Assembly: GCF_042648805.1 (NCBI RefSeq)
Contig: NZ_JBHRXZ010000018.1
Location: 86,491 to 150,490, forward strand
DNA length: 64,000 nucleotides
Reading direction: 5' to 3'
DNA from: Azomonas tarimensis
GTDB lineage: Bacteria; Pseudomonadota; Gammaproteobacteria; Pseudomonadales; Pseudomonadaceae
The notes under the pieces were generated by a model. That model made no database searches. It was not told where the DNA came from and was given only the letters and a program-made list of their open reading frames with translations. Positions 54,698 to 63,973 of this stretch are shown here, piece by piece (positions within the stretch are counted from its first letter, which is position 1; each line of letters starts with the position of its first letter). The translations under genes and the position numbers were made by a program.

Positions 54698-56476
54698 ATG
54701 GCCCTAGATCCGCCAGTTCCTGCCAACGAGGCACAACGCCTGGTGCGTGTTCACGACATGTGTTTGATCGACGACACCCCCGACGAAACCCTGGATCAGA
54801 TCGTGCAGATGGTCGCCGAGCACTTCGGTGTGCCTATTGCCCTGGTTTCCATCGTCGATCGCAACCGCCAATGGTTTCGCGCGCGGGTAGGTATCGAGGC
54901 GAGCGAAACCTCCCGGCGCGACTCCTTCTGTGCCCATGCCATCAATGGTGAGCATCTGTTCCAGGTCTGCGACGCGACCCGTGACGAGCGATTCCGCGAC
55001 AACCCGCTGGTGATTGGCGGGCCGGGGGTGCGCTTCTATGCCGGCATTCCGCTGGTAACCGACGACGGGCTGGGCCTGGGCAGCCTGTGCATCATCGACA
55101 CCGAGCCGCGTCCGGCCCTCACCGAGCAGCAGGTCGCCACCCTGAAGGCGATGGCCAGGCTGGCCATGTCGCGCATCAGCGACCTGCGCAAGCTGAACTA
55201 CATCGACTCGGCGACAGGGCTGGCCAATCGCGTGCGTCTCGAAGAGGACGTGGACGATCTGCTCGAGATGGGCCATGAGCTCCTGGTGGTGGTGGTCGAT
55301 GCGTTGTCACCGCAGTTTTATCAGGACTTCGTCAAGGCCCTGGGCTACCTGTTCGACAACGACCTGATGCTGAGCATCAAGCAGCGGCTCGAGCATCTGC
55401 TGCCGCGGGAAAGCCTGCTCTACAAGATCAGTGCGACACGCTTTGCCTTTATCTCGCAGACCAGCCGGGTAGGCGAGCCGGAACCACTGTTCAACCGCAT
55501 CATCGAGGCATTCGATGCGCCGCTGGAGTGCGACCGCATTCCGTTGCGTACCCAGGTCGGCCTTGGCGTGCTGGTGCTGCAGCCGGGCAGCGAGCGACGG
55601 CTGGACTGGTTGCGTTCGGCAATCAGCGCGGCGGACGATGCGCGCGACCAGGGCAGCGGCTGGTGCTATTACGACCCGCGCCAGGACGATGCCCAGCAGC
55701 GCGCCTTTCGCCTGCTCAGCTCATTGTCTGACGCGGTGCAGGCGTCGGACCAACTGCATCTGGTCTACCAGCCACGGGTGCATCTGGCTACCGGCCACTT
55801 CACCTCGGTCGAAGCGCTGCTGCGCTGGAACCACCCTGAGCTTGGCGAGGTGGGGCCCGCCGAATTCATACCACTGGCGGAAAAGACCGCGTTGATTCGC
55901 CCTTTGAGCCTGTGGGTACTGCACGAGGCGGTACGCCAGGCGGCGGAATGGCAGGCGCAGGGCATGGACTTCCGGGTCTCGGTCAATGTGTCGACCGCGG
56001 ACATGCAGGACGCGCAGTTCACCGACCGGATGCTGGCGCTGTTCGAGCATTACCGGGTGCCTCCGGGTGTTTTCGAAGTCGAACTGACCGAAAGCGGGCT
56101 GATGCGCAACCTCGACGGCGTACGCGCCCAGCTCGAGCGCATCGCCGCCATCGGCGTCGAAGTGGCCATCGACGACTTCGGCTCGGGCTACAGCAACTGG
56201 GCCTATCTGCGCGAACTGCCGGCCACCACGGTCAAGCTGGACCAGTCGCTGTTGCGCGACCTGATGTCGGTGAAGAAGCACCAGCACATCGTCAAGACCA
56301 TGACCGAGCTGGCCTGCGAGCTGGGCTACCGGGTGGTTGCCGAAGGGATCGAAAGCGAGACGGTCTACGAGTTGATGCGTCAGTGGGGCTGCCATGAGGG
56401 CCAGGCCTTTCTCATGGCGCGGCCCATGACGCCTCCGGATTTGCTGGCCTGGGCGCAGGCGCGTGGGTCCGGCTGA
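54698..56476 (+). CDS. GAF-GGDEF(degenerate)-EAL protein, probable c-di-GMP phosphodiesterase
   Basis: A 592-aa cytosolic protein. GAF domain (about 20-165, MVAEHFGVPIALVSIVDRNRQWF). The GGDEF domain (about 170-330) has lost its active site: where GGDEF is expected the chain reads ISATRFAFISQ. EAL domain (about 345-585) is intact: SVEALLRWNHPELG, VELTESGLM, IDDFGSGYSNWAYLREL, VVAEGIESE. It should therefore hydrolyse, not make, cyclic di-GMP. It lies between the copA-cueR and copAB-copRS units; a functional link to copper is unproven. Confidence 0.87.
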   Translation: MALDPPVPANEAQRLVRVHDMCLIDDTPDETLDQIVQMVAEHFGVPIALVSIVDRNRQWFRARVGIEASETSRRDSFCAHAINGEHLFQVCDATRDERFRDNPLVIGGPGVRFYAGIPLVTDDGLGLGSLCIIDTEPRPALTEQQVATLKAMARLAMSRISDLRKLNYIDSATGLANRVRLEEDVDDLLEMGHELLVVVVDALSPQFYQDFVKALGYLFDNDLMLSIKQRLEHLLPRESLLYKISATRFAFISQTSRVGEPEPLFNRIIEAFDAPLECDRIPLRTQVGLGVLVLQPGSERRLDWLRSAISAADDARDQGSGWCYYDPRQDDAQQRAFRLLSSLSDAVQASDQLHLVYQPRVHLATGHFTSVEALLRWNHPELGEVGPAEFIPLAEKTALIRPLSLWVLHEAVRQAAEWQAQGMDFRVSVNVSTADMQDAQFTDRMLALFEHYRVPPGVFEVELTESGLMRNLDGVRAQLERIAAIGVEVAIDDFGSGYSNWAYLRELPATTVKLDQSLLRDLMSVKKHQHIVKTMTELACELGYRVVAEGIESETVYELMRQWGCHEGQAFLMARPMTPPDLLAWAQARGSG

Positions 56477-56495
56477 GAGCCGCCCGGCCTGAGCT

Positions 56496-57422
56496 CTAGA
56501 ACCAGAAACGGATCCCGGCGACCAGTCGGGTGTCACCCTTGTCTTCACCCGCCGCACGCAGGTAGTCGGCGGTATTGCCGTAGGCGCGGTGCCGGCTCAC
56601 ACCGATGTAAGGGGCGAGCAGGGGAGTGATCTCATAACGCAGGCGCAGCCCCAGTTCGGCGTCGCTGAATCCCGCACCGGTGGCACGGGCCGGGTCGTTG
56701 CGCCCGTGGAGGTTGAATTCAGCCAACGGCTGCAAAATCAGCCGGTTGGTCAGCAGCACGTCGTACTCGAACTTGGCGCGAAACCCTGTCTGGCCGCCTT
56801 CACCGAGGTAGGCGGTCAACTGGGTTTCCAGGCCGTACAACGGCATGCCCTGCACACCCAGGGCCGCCCAGGTCTGGGGCGAGCCGGGCTTGAAGTCCTG
56901 GCGTATGCCGGCCACCGACTCCCACCAGGGGCCGATGGCGTGCCCCCAGAACAGCTGCAACTCCGCTTTCTCGGTATGTCCGGCCACCCGCTCGCCCTCG
57001 CTGCGCATCCATAGCCGGTTGATGTCGCCACCTACCCAGCCCTGGAAGTCCCAATACAACGCGCTGCCCTCGTCGGCGTCCTGCCATTCCAGCCGTTCGG
57101 CAAAGAAACGATAGTGGGTGCGATCGCCGTGCATGTGTTGCGCGGCCAGGGGCGGGAAGGCGGCAGCGCGCTCGGCGTCGGTCAGCGGAGGAAACCGCGG
57201 ATCGCTGCCCCTGGCACGATGCGCCGCGCCATGGGTGCCGTGGCCGTGGTGCATGTGATGCCCCTGGTGCGGGTCGTCCTGCCCTTCGTGCGCGCTGTGC
57301 GAAGCGTCCGTCGCCGTCGCCGGGGCGGGGTGATGCCCGGCATGGCCGCTCTGTGCCAGCACTGGCGCCGGGCTGACGCCAAGACTCAGGCCGAGCGCCA
57401 GCAGCAGGGATGGCTTGTTCAT
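56496..57422 (-). CDS. copB: Outer-membrane copper resistance protein CopB
   Basis: A 308-aa CopB/PcoB protein. A Sec signal (about 1-23) is followed by a His/Met-rich copper-binding stretch (about 26-68, repeated HxxH and HHMHHGHG), then a beta-barrel domain ending in Phe (IRFWF). Motifs YRFFAERLEWQDADEG, WDFQGWVGGDINRLWMRSEGE and APYIGVSRHRAYG are typical. It follows copA (multicopper oxidase), with a one-base overlap (TGATG). Confidence 0.94.
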   Translation of the reverse strand: MNKPSLLLALGLSLGVSPAPVLAQSGHAGHHPAPATATDASHSAHEGQDDPHQGHHMHHGHGTHGAAHRARGSDPRFPPLTDAERAAAFPPLAAQHMHGDRTHYRFFAERLEWQDADEGSALYWDFQGWVGGDINRLWMRSEGERVAGHTEKAELQLFWGHAIGPWWESVAGIRQDFKPGSPQTWAALGVQGMPLYGLETQLTAYLGEGGQTGFRAKFEYDVLLTNRLILQPLAEFNLHGRNDPARATGAGFSDAELGLRLRYEITPLLAPYIGVSRHRAYGNTADYLRAAGEDKGDTRLVAGIRFWF

Positions 57423-59221
57423 CAGCGGTTTCCTTGTTCTTCGACGCGGACTTCACGGAACATTCCGAGGTCCATGTGCATCAGCATGTGGCAGTGGAAG
57501 GCCCAGCGGCCGGGGGCATCCGCGGTGACGCGGAAGCTGCGGATGGAGCCGGGCGGCATGTCGACGGTGTGCATGCGCACCTGAAAATCGCCGTACTCGT
57601 TCTCCAGGTCGCTCCACATCCCGTGCAGGTGTATCGGGTGGTGCATCATGGTGTCGTTGACCAGCACCACCCGCAGGCGCTCGCCGTATTCCAGGTAGAT
57701 GGGTTCGGCATCCTGGAACTTGATGCCATCGAACGACCAGGCGAAGCGCTCCATGTGACCGGTCAGGTGCAGTTCGAGGGTTCGCCCCGGCTCGCGGCCG
57801 TCGGGGTCGGGAAAGGCGCTCTTCAGGTCGGCATAGGTCAGCACCCGCCGACCGTTGTCGCGCAGGCCGATACCCGGATCGTCGAGCTTGGCGACCGGCA
57901 TCATGGTCTGCATGTCCACCAGTGGATTGTTGCGTTCGCTGGCAGGATGACCCTGCATCTGGAGCTTCGGCCTTTCAGGCGGTGCTTCGCTGTGGCCGTG
58001 ATGCCCGTGATGGTCTTGATGCGAGGACTGACCCTGGCCGGGATGATGGCCGCCAGGCGCAGCGGCGTCATGTCCGCCGTGCCCGCCGCCATGGCCACTG
58101 TGGTCATGGCCCATGTCGGCCATGGTCAGCTCCGGTCGCGGGTCCGGTTGCGGGACCGGCGCGTCAAGCCCGCCGCGGACCGCCAGGGTGCCGCGGGCGT
58201 AGCCGCTGCGGTCCATGGCCTGGGCGAACAGGGTGTAGGCCTGGCGCTCGGCGGGGGTGACGATCACATCGTAGGTTTCCGCCACGCCCAGGCGGATCTC
58301 GTCCACCTCGACCGGCTGTACGTTCTGGCCATCCTTGGCCACCACGGTCAGCTTCAGACCGGGAATGCGGAAGTCGAAATAGGTCATCGCCGAGCCGTTG
58401 ATCAGGCGCAGGCGGACCCGCTCGCCCGGCTCGAAGAGTCCGGTCCAGTTGCTGTCCGGCGCCTGGCCGTTGAGCAGGAAGGTGTAGGTCTCGCCGCTGA
58501 CGTCGGTCAGGTCGGTGGGGGTCATGCGCATCCGGGCCCAGGCCCAGCGGTCGCCCAGGGTCTCGCCGAGACCCTGTTCGCGGGTGTCGCGAACCAGATC
58601 GCCGAGGGTGCGTCGGCCCCTGTTGTAGACGTGCGATTCCTTCTTCAGCTTGGCCAGCACCCGCGCCGGGCTCTCATCGGTCCAGTCGGAAAACATCAGC
58701 ACGTGGTCGCGCTCGTAGGCGAACGGCTCGGGCTCGCGCGGGTCGATGATCAGCGGGGCATAGACGCCCAGTTGCTCCTGAAAACCCGAATGCGCGTGAT
58801 ACCAGTAGGTGCCGCTCTGCTTCAGGGTAAAACGGTATTCGAACGTTTCGTCCGGGGCGATGCCGTCGAAGCTCATGCCCGGTACGCCATCCATATTCGC
58901 CGGCAGCAGGATGCCGTGCCAGTGGATGGAGGTGTCCTGGCCTAGCCGGTTGCGCACCCGCAAGGTGACGGTGTCGCCCTCGCGCCAGCGCAGGAGCGGG
59001 CCGGGAATGCTGCCGTTGATGGCCGTGGCGATGCGTTTGCGACCGGTGAAGTTCACTTCCAGCGGGGCGATGTCGAGATCGAAGTCGGTGCCCGACAGCA
59101 CGCCCGACTGCCCGGGCCGGGTGCCGGCCCAGGTGGGCTGGCGCCATAGGCCGAGGCCAGCGCAAAGGCTGCTGGCGGCCAGGCTGGTGACAAAGGTTCG
59201 CCTTGTGAGGGTCGAGGCCAT
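57422..59221 (-). CDS. copA: Periplasmic multicopper oxidase CopA (PcoA type)
   Basis: A 599-aa Tat-exported multicopper oxidase. Signal MASTLTRRTFVTSLAASS. Copper ligands: SIHWHGILLP, TYWYHAHSGF, HPIHLHGMW and the C-terminal HCHMLMHMDLGMF. Between domains lies a His/Gly/Met-rich metal-binding insert (about residues 367-412, many HxxH and GHGG). It should oxidise and sequester Cu(I) in the periplasm. ATG 59221 gives the clean Tat signal; an earlier ATG (MQEWNP) is also open. Distinct from the P-type ATPase copA at 51767. Confidence 0.94.
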   Translation of the reverse strand: MASTLTRRTFVTSLAASSLCAGLGLWRQPTWAGTRPGQSGVLSGTDFDLDIAPLEVNFTGRKRIATAINGSIPGPLLRWREGDTVTLRVRNRLGQDTSIHWHGILLPANMDGVPGMSFDGIAPDETFEYRFTLKQSGTYWYHAHSGFQEQLGVYAPLIIDPREPEPFAYERDHVLMFSDWTDESPARVLAKLKKESHVYNRGRRTLGDLVRDTREQGLGETLGDRWAWARMRMTPTDLTDVSGETYTFLLNGQAPDSNWTGLFEPGERVRLRLINGSAMTYFDFRIPGLKLTVVAKDGQNVQPVEVDEIRLGVAETYDVIVTPAERQAYTLFAQAMDRSGYARGTLAVRGGLDAPVPQPDPRPELTMADMGHDHSGHGGGHGGHDAAAPGGHHPGQGQSSHQDHHGHHGHSEAPPERPKLQMQGHPASERNNPLVDMQTMMPVAKLDDPGIGLRDNGRRVLTYADLKSAFPDPDGREPGRTLELHLTGHMERFAWSFDGIKFQDAEPIYLEYGERLRVVLVNDTMMHHPIHLHGMWSDLENEYGDFQVRMHTVDMPPGSIRSFRVTADAPGRWAFHCHMLMHMDLGMFREVRVEEQGNR

Positions 59222-59291
59222 GGGGTTCCATTCCTGCACATTGATAGAGCAATCCTGGCGGACACTGCCTGACAGTTGGCTGAGCGCTGGA

Positions 59292-59305
59292 TTACATTTC
59301 TGTCA
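59292..59305. promoter_or_regulatory. Candidate CopR box between copAB and copRS
   Basis: TTACA-TTTC-TGTCA is an imperfect inverted repeat of the kind bound by CopR/CusR-type response regulators. It lies in the 148-base divergent gap, so it could serve both operons. Confidence 0.5.
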
Positions 59306-59369
59306 GCTTGTGGTGGGGTGCCGCGATGGCCGGCACACTGCCTCTCCCCATGCCTGAAGGTTCGAACAG

Positions 59370-60056
59370 ATGAAACTACTGGTCGCCGAGGACGAGCCGA
59401 AAACCGGTCTCTATCTGCAGCAGGGACTGAGCGAGGCGGGTTTCGTCGTCGATCGCGTAACTGACGGCGCCGAGGCGTTGCACCGGGCGCTGGGTGAACC
59501 CTACGACCTGCTGATCCTCGATGTGATGATGCCGGGACTCGACGGCTGGGAAGTGCTGCGGCTGCTGCGCGCGGCCGGCCGTGAAATTCCGGTGCTGTTC
59601 CTCACCGCCCGCGACCGGGTCGAGGACAGGGTCAAGGGCCTTGAACTGGGCGCCGACGACTACCTCGTCAAGCCGTTCGCCTTTTCCGAACTGCTGGCGC
59701 GGGTGCGTACCCTGTTGCGGCGCGTCGGAGGTGGTGGCAGCGCGCCGACCATATTGGCCATCGCCGATCTGCAGGTCGATCTGCTTGGACGCCGGGTCAG
59801 CCGGGGTGGCCAGCGCATCGATCTGACCGCCAAGGAATTCGCCCTGCTCGAGCTGCTGCTGCGCCGGCGTGGCGAGGTGCTGCCCAAATCGCTGATCGCC
59901 TCGCAGGTCTGGGACATGAATTTCGACAGCGACACAAACGTCATCGAAGTGGCCGTGCGCCGTCTGCGAGCAAAGCTCGACGAGCCTTTCGAACCCAGGC
60001 TGATCCATACCGTGCGCGGCATGGGTTACCGCCTGGATCTGCCGGAGTCATCATGA
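59370..60056 (+). CDS. copR: Copper response regulator CopR
   Basis: A 228-aa OmpR/PhoB-type regulator. Receiver: acidic pair in VAEDEPKTG, phosphorylated Asp in LLILDVMMPGLDGW, Lys in LVKPFAFSEL. DNA-binding winged helix: DLTAKEFALLELLLRRRGEVLPKS and VIEVAVRRLRAKLD. Belongs to the heavy-metal (CopR/CusR/IrlR) group. It diverges from copAB, its probable target, and overlaps copS by ATGA. Confidence 0.94.
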   Translation: MKLLVAEDEPKTGLYLQQGLSEAGFVVDRVTDGAEALHRALGEPYDLLILDVMMPGLDGWEVLRLLRAAGREIPVLFLTARDRVEDRVKGLELGADDYLVKPFAFSELLARVRTLLRRVGGGGSAPTILAIADLQVDLLGRRVSRGGQRIDLTAKEFALLELLLRRRGEVLPKSLIASQVWDMNFDSDTNVIEVAVRRLRAKLDEPFEPRLIHTVRGMGYRLDLPESS

Positions 60057-61420
60057 GTCGCCTGTCGCTCACTGCCCGCCTGAGCCTGCTGTTCATGCTC
60101 GCGGTTACCGTCGTGCTGGCCGGTGCTGGCGTGTTCTTCAATGCCTTCAGCCAGCATCACTTCGAGGAGCTCGACCAGCGATTGCTCCATGACAAGCTCG
60201 CCGGCACCCGCGCGCTTGTGCAGGGGCTCGACAGCCTGGCCGAGTTCGACCGGCTGCGCCCGGAGCTGCGTGCATTGCTGGGCGCCAATCGCGACCTCTC
60301 TTCGCTGATCTACGACGACGCGGGCCGGGTCTGGCTCGATGACCTCGCCGGGCGATTGCCTAACGCCGCGCTTGGCCTCAACCGGCGCGGAGAATGGCAG
60401 CTGGAGGAGGGCGGGCAGGTCTGGCGCGGCCTCGTCGAACCACTCCCGGCCGCCCCCGGGGGGCCACCGCTGACGCTGCTGCTGATGCTCGATGTCACCA
60501 CCCACCATACGTTTTTCCATGCGCTGGCCGGCTGGCTGTGGACGGCCCTGGTAGTGGTCGCGCTGCTGGCCGGACTGCTCGGCTGGCTGGTGGCGCGCAG
60601 CGGGCTTCGGCCATTGCGCGAGGTGAGCGCGGCCATGGCCGCCACCTCGGCGCGGTCACTGACCACGCGGCTGCCGGAAACCGGGGTTCCGGCCGATCTA
60701 CAGGCTCTGGTGCAGAGCTTCAACGCCATGCTCGGGCGCCTGGAAGACGGCTTCCTGCGGCTCTCCAATTTTTCCGCCGACATCGCCCACGAGCTGCGCA
60801 CGCCCCTGAGCAACCTGATGACGCATACCGAGGTGGTGCTGACCCGCGAGCGCGACGCCGAGGCGTACCGGGAAAACCTCTACTCCAACCTGGAAGAACT
60901 GCGGCGCATGGCGAGGATGATCGACGACATGCTGTTTCTGGCCAAGGCGGACAACGGGCTGATCGTCCCCGCTCGCCAGAACATCGCGCTCGAAGCGCTC
61001 TGCGCCAAGCTGCTGGACTTCTACGGGTTGCTGGCCGAGGAGCGCGGCCTGCGCTTCTCGCTGCAGGGCAGCGGCACCGTCGAGGGCGATCCGCTGATGC
61101 TGCACCGGGGGTTGGACAACCTGCTGTCCAACGCCATGCGCTACACGCCCGACGGTGAATGCATCGAGATCAGCATCCAGCAGGGGGAGCGGGTCGCGCT
61201 GCGCCTGTGCAATCCCGGCCCGGACATCCAGCCCGAGCACCTGGAGCGGTTGTTCGATCGCTTCTACCGGGTCGACCCGGCGCGCCGCGAGGGTGGTGCC
61301 CATGCCGGACTCGGCCTGGCCATCACCCGTTCCATCGTCGAGGCGCATCGAGGGCATATCGACTGCCGTTCGGCAGGCGGGCGCACCTGCTTCATCCTGG
61401 ACTTTCCTGGCGCTCGCTGA
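60053..61420 (+). CDS. copS: Copper sensor histidine kinase CopS
   Basis: A 455-aa heavy-metal sensor kinase. Two membrane segments (about 10-30 and 160-182) flank a 130-residue periplasmic sensor. HAMP domain, then H-box with the phosphorylated His in FSADIAHELRTPLSNL, N-box LDNLLSNAMRYTP, F-box RLFDRFYRVD and G-box AGLGLAITRSIV. Translationally coupled to copR. Confidence 0.94.
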   Translation: MSRLSLTARLSLLFMLAVTVVLAGAGVFFNAFSQHHFEELDQRLLHDKLAGTRALVQGLDSLAEFDRLRPELRALLGANRDLSSLIYDDAGRVWLDDLAGRLPNAALGLNRRGEWQLEEGGQVWRGLVEPLPAAPGGPPLTLLLMLDVTTHHTFFHALAGWLWTALVVVALLAGLLGWLVARSGLRPLREVSAAMAATSARSLTTRLPETGVPADLQALVQSFNAMLGRLEDGFLRLSNFSADIAHELRTPLSNLMTHTEVVLTRERDAEAYRENLYSNLEELRRMARMIDDMLFLAKADNGLIVPARQNIALEALCAKLLDFYGLLAEERGLRFSLQGSGTVEGDPLMLHRGLDNLLSNAMRYTPDGECIEISIQQGERVALRLCNPGPDIQPEHLERLFDRFYRVDPARREGGAHAGLGLAITRSIVEAHRGHIDCRSAGGRTCFILDFPGAR

Positions 61421-61543
61421 TGGCTCGTGGCCTGTAAGCCTTTTCCCCGTTCCGATGAGCTGTCGGCCAGCAAGCGGCCGGAGCGGTCCAACCTGCAGGT
61501 ACAGCCGTATCGCTTTGCCGACAACCAACAGGGAGTTCGCCAC

Positions 61544-62602
61544 ATGTTCAGTCTGCGCCTTTCCGTAGCCTCCATCCTGCTCGCCACCGGCAGCCTCGCG
61601 CTGGCCAATGATGGGAGTCTGGTTCTCAACCAGACCGGCGAGAACAACGAAGCCGTTGTGCAACGTCTCGAAGGCATCGGCAACCACAGTAGCCAGGCCC
61701 AGGTCGGCAACGACAACCGCTCGGTGCTGACCCAGGCGGGCGATGACAATGTCGCGGAAACCTTTCAGAACGGCGGTGATCTGGCCGAGCTCGAGCAGAC
61801 CGGCAACGGCAACCTGGCAAACATCTACCAGGCCAGCACCGAGCAGGGGCACACCGCATCAGTGGTGCAGAGCGGCAACCTCAACGAGGTGCGGCTGGTG
61901 CAGAGCGACGGCTTCGCCTCCAGTGCGCGGCTCTACCAGACGGGCGACAGCAATTTCCATTCGATTTCGCAGACCTATATCAACAACCACCTTGAAGCGA
62001 CCAGCATCGGCGACCGCAATCAGATCATGGCGGTGCAGAACGGCACTGGCGATGCCACCCTGCGGCAGACCGGCAACGACAACGTGATCGCGGTCAACCA
62101 GCAGGTGTTTCCCTACGGCGGCACCATCGCCGTGACCCAGCAGGGTGACTTCAACCGTGCCAGTGTCGCCCAGACCGGGGGCGGGCGGTACGCGGCCGGA
62201 GAGGTGACCCTGCGCCAACTCGGCGATGGCAACCAGGCCTATGTGAATCAGGCGGCCGGCTTCAATGAAGTGGACTGGACCCAGGAGGGCGAGCGCAACG
62301 TGCTGGTGGCCTACCAGGGCACCCGCGGGGCCAGCATCGTCGGTGGCTCGGTGGGTGACAACAATCGTGCCGACATCTCCCAGGTGTTCGATGACATGCA
62401 GCTCGACCTGAACCAGAATGGCTCGCTCAATTACGCCCAGGTGACCCAGGAAGCCTACGGCGCGGAAGCCAGCATCAGTCAGTTTGGCGTGGCCAACCAG
62501 GTCCACCTGCATCAGAGCATGGGCGCCGACGCCTTCGTCATGCACAGCGCGGCGATTCGGCAGAACGGTAGCGGCAACTCCGCGCAGGTCACCCAGCGGT
62601 AG
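61544..62602 (+). CDS. Secreted curlin-repeat protein
   Basis: A 352-aa exported protein; the Sec signal is about 1-21. The rest is a long array of curlin-type repeats, Q-x-G-x-x-N followed by about six residues and Q. I count 13 exact Q-x-G-x-x-N motifs (QTGENN, QVGNDN, QAGDDN, QTGNGN and so on) plus degenerate copies, at intervals of roughly 15-30 residues. Such repeats stack into amyloid beta-solenoids. There is no second curlin gene, csgE, csgF or csgG nearby, so this is an orphan. ATG 61544 has AGGGAG upstream. It starts 123 bases after copS. Confidence 0.8.
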   Translation: MFSLRLSVASILLATGSLALANDGSLVLNQTGENNEAVVQRLEGIGNHSSQAQVGNDNRSVLTQAGDDNVAETFQNGGDLAELEQTGNGNLANIYQASTEQGHTASVVQSGNLNEVRLVQSDGFASSARLYQTGDSNFHSISQTYINNHLEATSIGDRNQIMAVQNGTGDATLRQTGNDNVIAVNQQVFPYGGTIAVTQQGDFNRASVAQTGGGRYAAGEVTLRQLGDGNQAYVNQAAGFNEVDWTQEGERNVLVAYQGTRGASIVGGSVGDNNRADISQVFDDMQLDLNQNGSLNYAQVTQEAYGAEASISQFGVANQVHLHQSMGADAFVMHSAAIRQNGSGNSAQVTQR

Positions 62603-62692
62603 GCCCGAACACCAGGAGGTGGCAAGCGCTTTGACAGCGCGACCTCATGGCCCGATGCTCTCAGGCCTCACAGCAGCAGCGGAGAATTCTTG

Positions 62693-63703
62693 ATGTCCAG
62701 CAAAGCGATCGTCGTCCAGCCAGGCGGTGGATACGAAAAGGTCATCCTTGGCGAACGAGTCGCCGCTGAGCCCCGAGCGGACGAGATCAGCGTGAGGTTG
62801 CGGGCCAGTTCGCTCAATTACCATGACTTCGCCGTGGTCAGCGGCATGTGGGGACCAGGCGAGCCGCGCATCCCCATGGCCGATGGCGCTGGGGTGGTGG
62901 TGGCGGTGGGCGAAGGTGTAAGCGAGTTTCAGGTGGGTGACTCGGTGGTCAGCACCTTCTTTCCCGACTGGCTCGATGGCGAACCCGTGGCCGAAGGCTT
63001 CGGCGGAACGCCGGGCGACGGCATCGATGGCTATGCCCGCGAATCGGTGACTGGGCCGGTGTCCTCTTTCACTCGCGCGCCAAGAGGCTGGAGCCATGCC
63101 GAGGCGGCCACTCTGCCCACTGCCGGCCTGACCGCCTGGCGGGCGCTGATGGTTGACGGCGGGCTCAAGCCTGGCGACACCGTGCTGGTCCAGGGCAGTG
63201 GCGGGGTGTCGGTGTTTGCTCTGCAATTTGCCAAGATGGCTGGCGCGACCGTGATCGCCACCTCGTCGAGCGACGACAAGCTGGCCCGCCTGAAGGCGCT
63301 GGGCGCCGATCAGCTGATCAACTATCGGGAAACCCCGGCCTGGGGAGAGCGGGTACGTCAGCTGACCGATGGACGCGGGGTCGACCATGTGATCGAGGTC
63401 GGCGGCCCGGCCACGCTGGAACAGTCGATGATCGCCGCGCGGGTCGGCGGGCATGTGTCGCTGATTGGCATCCTCACCGGGGTTACCGGTGAGTTTCCGC
63501 TGGTGGCGGCGCTGCTCAAGCAGCTGCGCCTGCAGGGCGTGCTGGTCGGCAGCCGCCAGCAGCAGATCGAGATGATCCGGGCCATCGAGGCCACCGGGAT
63601 GCGCCCGGTGATCGATCGCGAGTTTCCGCTGGAGCAGATCGTCGACGCCTTCCGCTACCAGGAAACCAACCAGCATTTCGGCAAGATCTGCCTGAGTTTC
63701 TAG
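62693..63703 (+). CDS. NAD(P)-dependent MDR alcohol dehydrogenase/quinone oxidoreductase
   Basis: A 336-aa medium-chain dehydrogenase. GroES-like part with SSLNYHDFAVVSG and MADGAGVVVAVGEGV; nucleotide fold VLVQGSGGVSVFALQFAKMAGATVIATSSSDDKL. The structural-zinc Cys cluster is missing, and the catalytic Cys position reads LNYHDF, so it is likely a zinc-free quinone-reductase-like enzyme. ATG 62693 with GGAGAA upstream; a TTG one codon earlier is not preferred. Single gene. Confidence 0.88.
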   Translation: MSSKAIVVQPGGGYEKVILGERVAAEPRADEISVRLRASSLNYHDFAVVSGMWGPGEPRIPMADGAGVVVAVGEGVSEFQVGDSVVSTFFPDWLDGEPVAEGFGGTPGDGIDGYARESVTGPVSSFTRAPRGWSHAEAATLPTAGLTAWRALMVDGGLKPGDTVLVQGSGGVSVFALQFAKMAGATVIATSSSDDKLARLKALGADQLINYRETPAWGERVRQLTDGRGVDHVIEVGGPATLEQSMIAARVGGHVSLIGILTGVTGEFPLVAALLKQLRLQGVLVGSRQQQIEMIRAIEATGMRPVIDREFPLEQIVDAFRYQETNQHFGKICLSF

Positions 63704-63743
63704 AGCGCTTCGCCGCTCGTTCCCACATGACTGAACCCCACCC

Positions 63744-63835
63744 GTAGGAGCGAGCTTGCTCGCGAATGGCCGGCGCACCGCCAGAGGCCTCGCGCAGCCT
63801 TCAAACCCCGCTTTCGCGAGCGAGCTCGCTCCTAC
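63744..63835. repeat. REP doublet 1 (inverted pair)
   Basis: A 23-base Pseudomonas-type REP (63744-63766) faces its near reverse complement (63813-63835) across 46 bases, the arrangement called a REPIN. Each arm is itself palindromic around GCGAGC. Confidence 0.88.
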
Positions 63836-63836
63836 A

Positions 63837-63858
63837 AAAAGCGGGCTAGAGCCCGCCT
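63837..63858 (-). terminator. GCGGGC-TAGA-GCCCGC hairpin
   Basis: Six to seven pairs with a TTTTT run on the minus strand, so it could end a leftward transcript arriving from beyond the window. A copy with one wobble pair lies at about 63978-63994. Confidence 0.55.
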
Positions 63859-63884
63859 TGATTGCTAAGGCACCCACCCCGCCC

Positions 63885-63973
63885 GGAGGAGCGAGCTTGC
63901 TCGCGAACAAGCGCACCACCAGAGGCCTCGCGCAGCCTTCAAACCCCGCTTTCGCGAGCGAGCTCGCTCCTAC
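63885..63973. repeat. REP doublet 2 (inverted pair)
   Basis: Second REPIN: 63885-63907 facing 63951-63973. The spacer and the following hairpin are nearly identical to those of doublet 1, so the whole unit of about 140 bases is tandemly duplicated. The second copy runs to the window edge. Confidence 0.88.
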
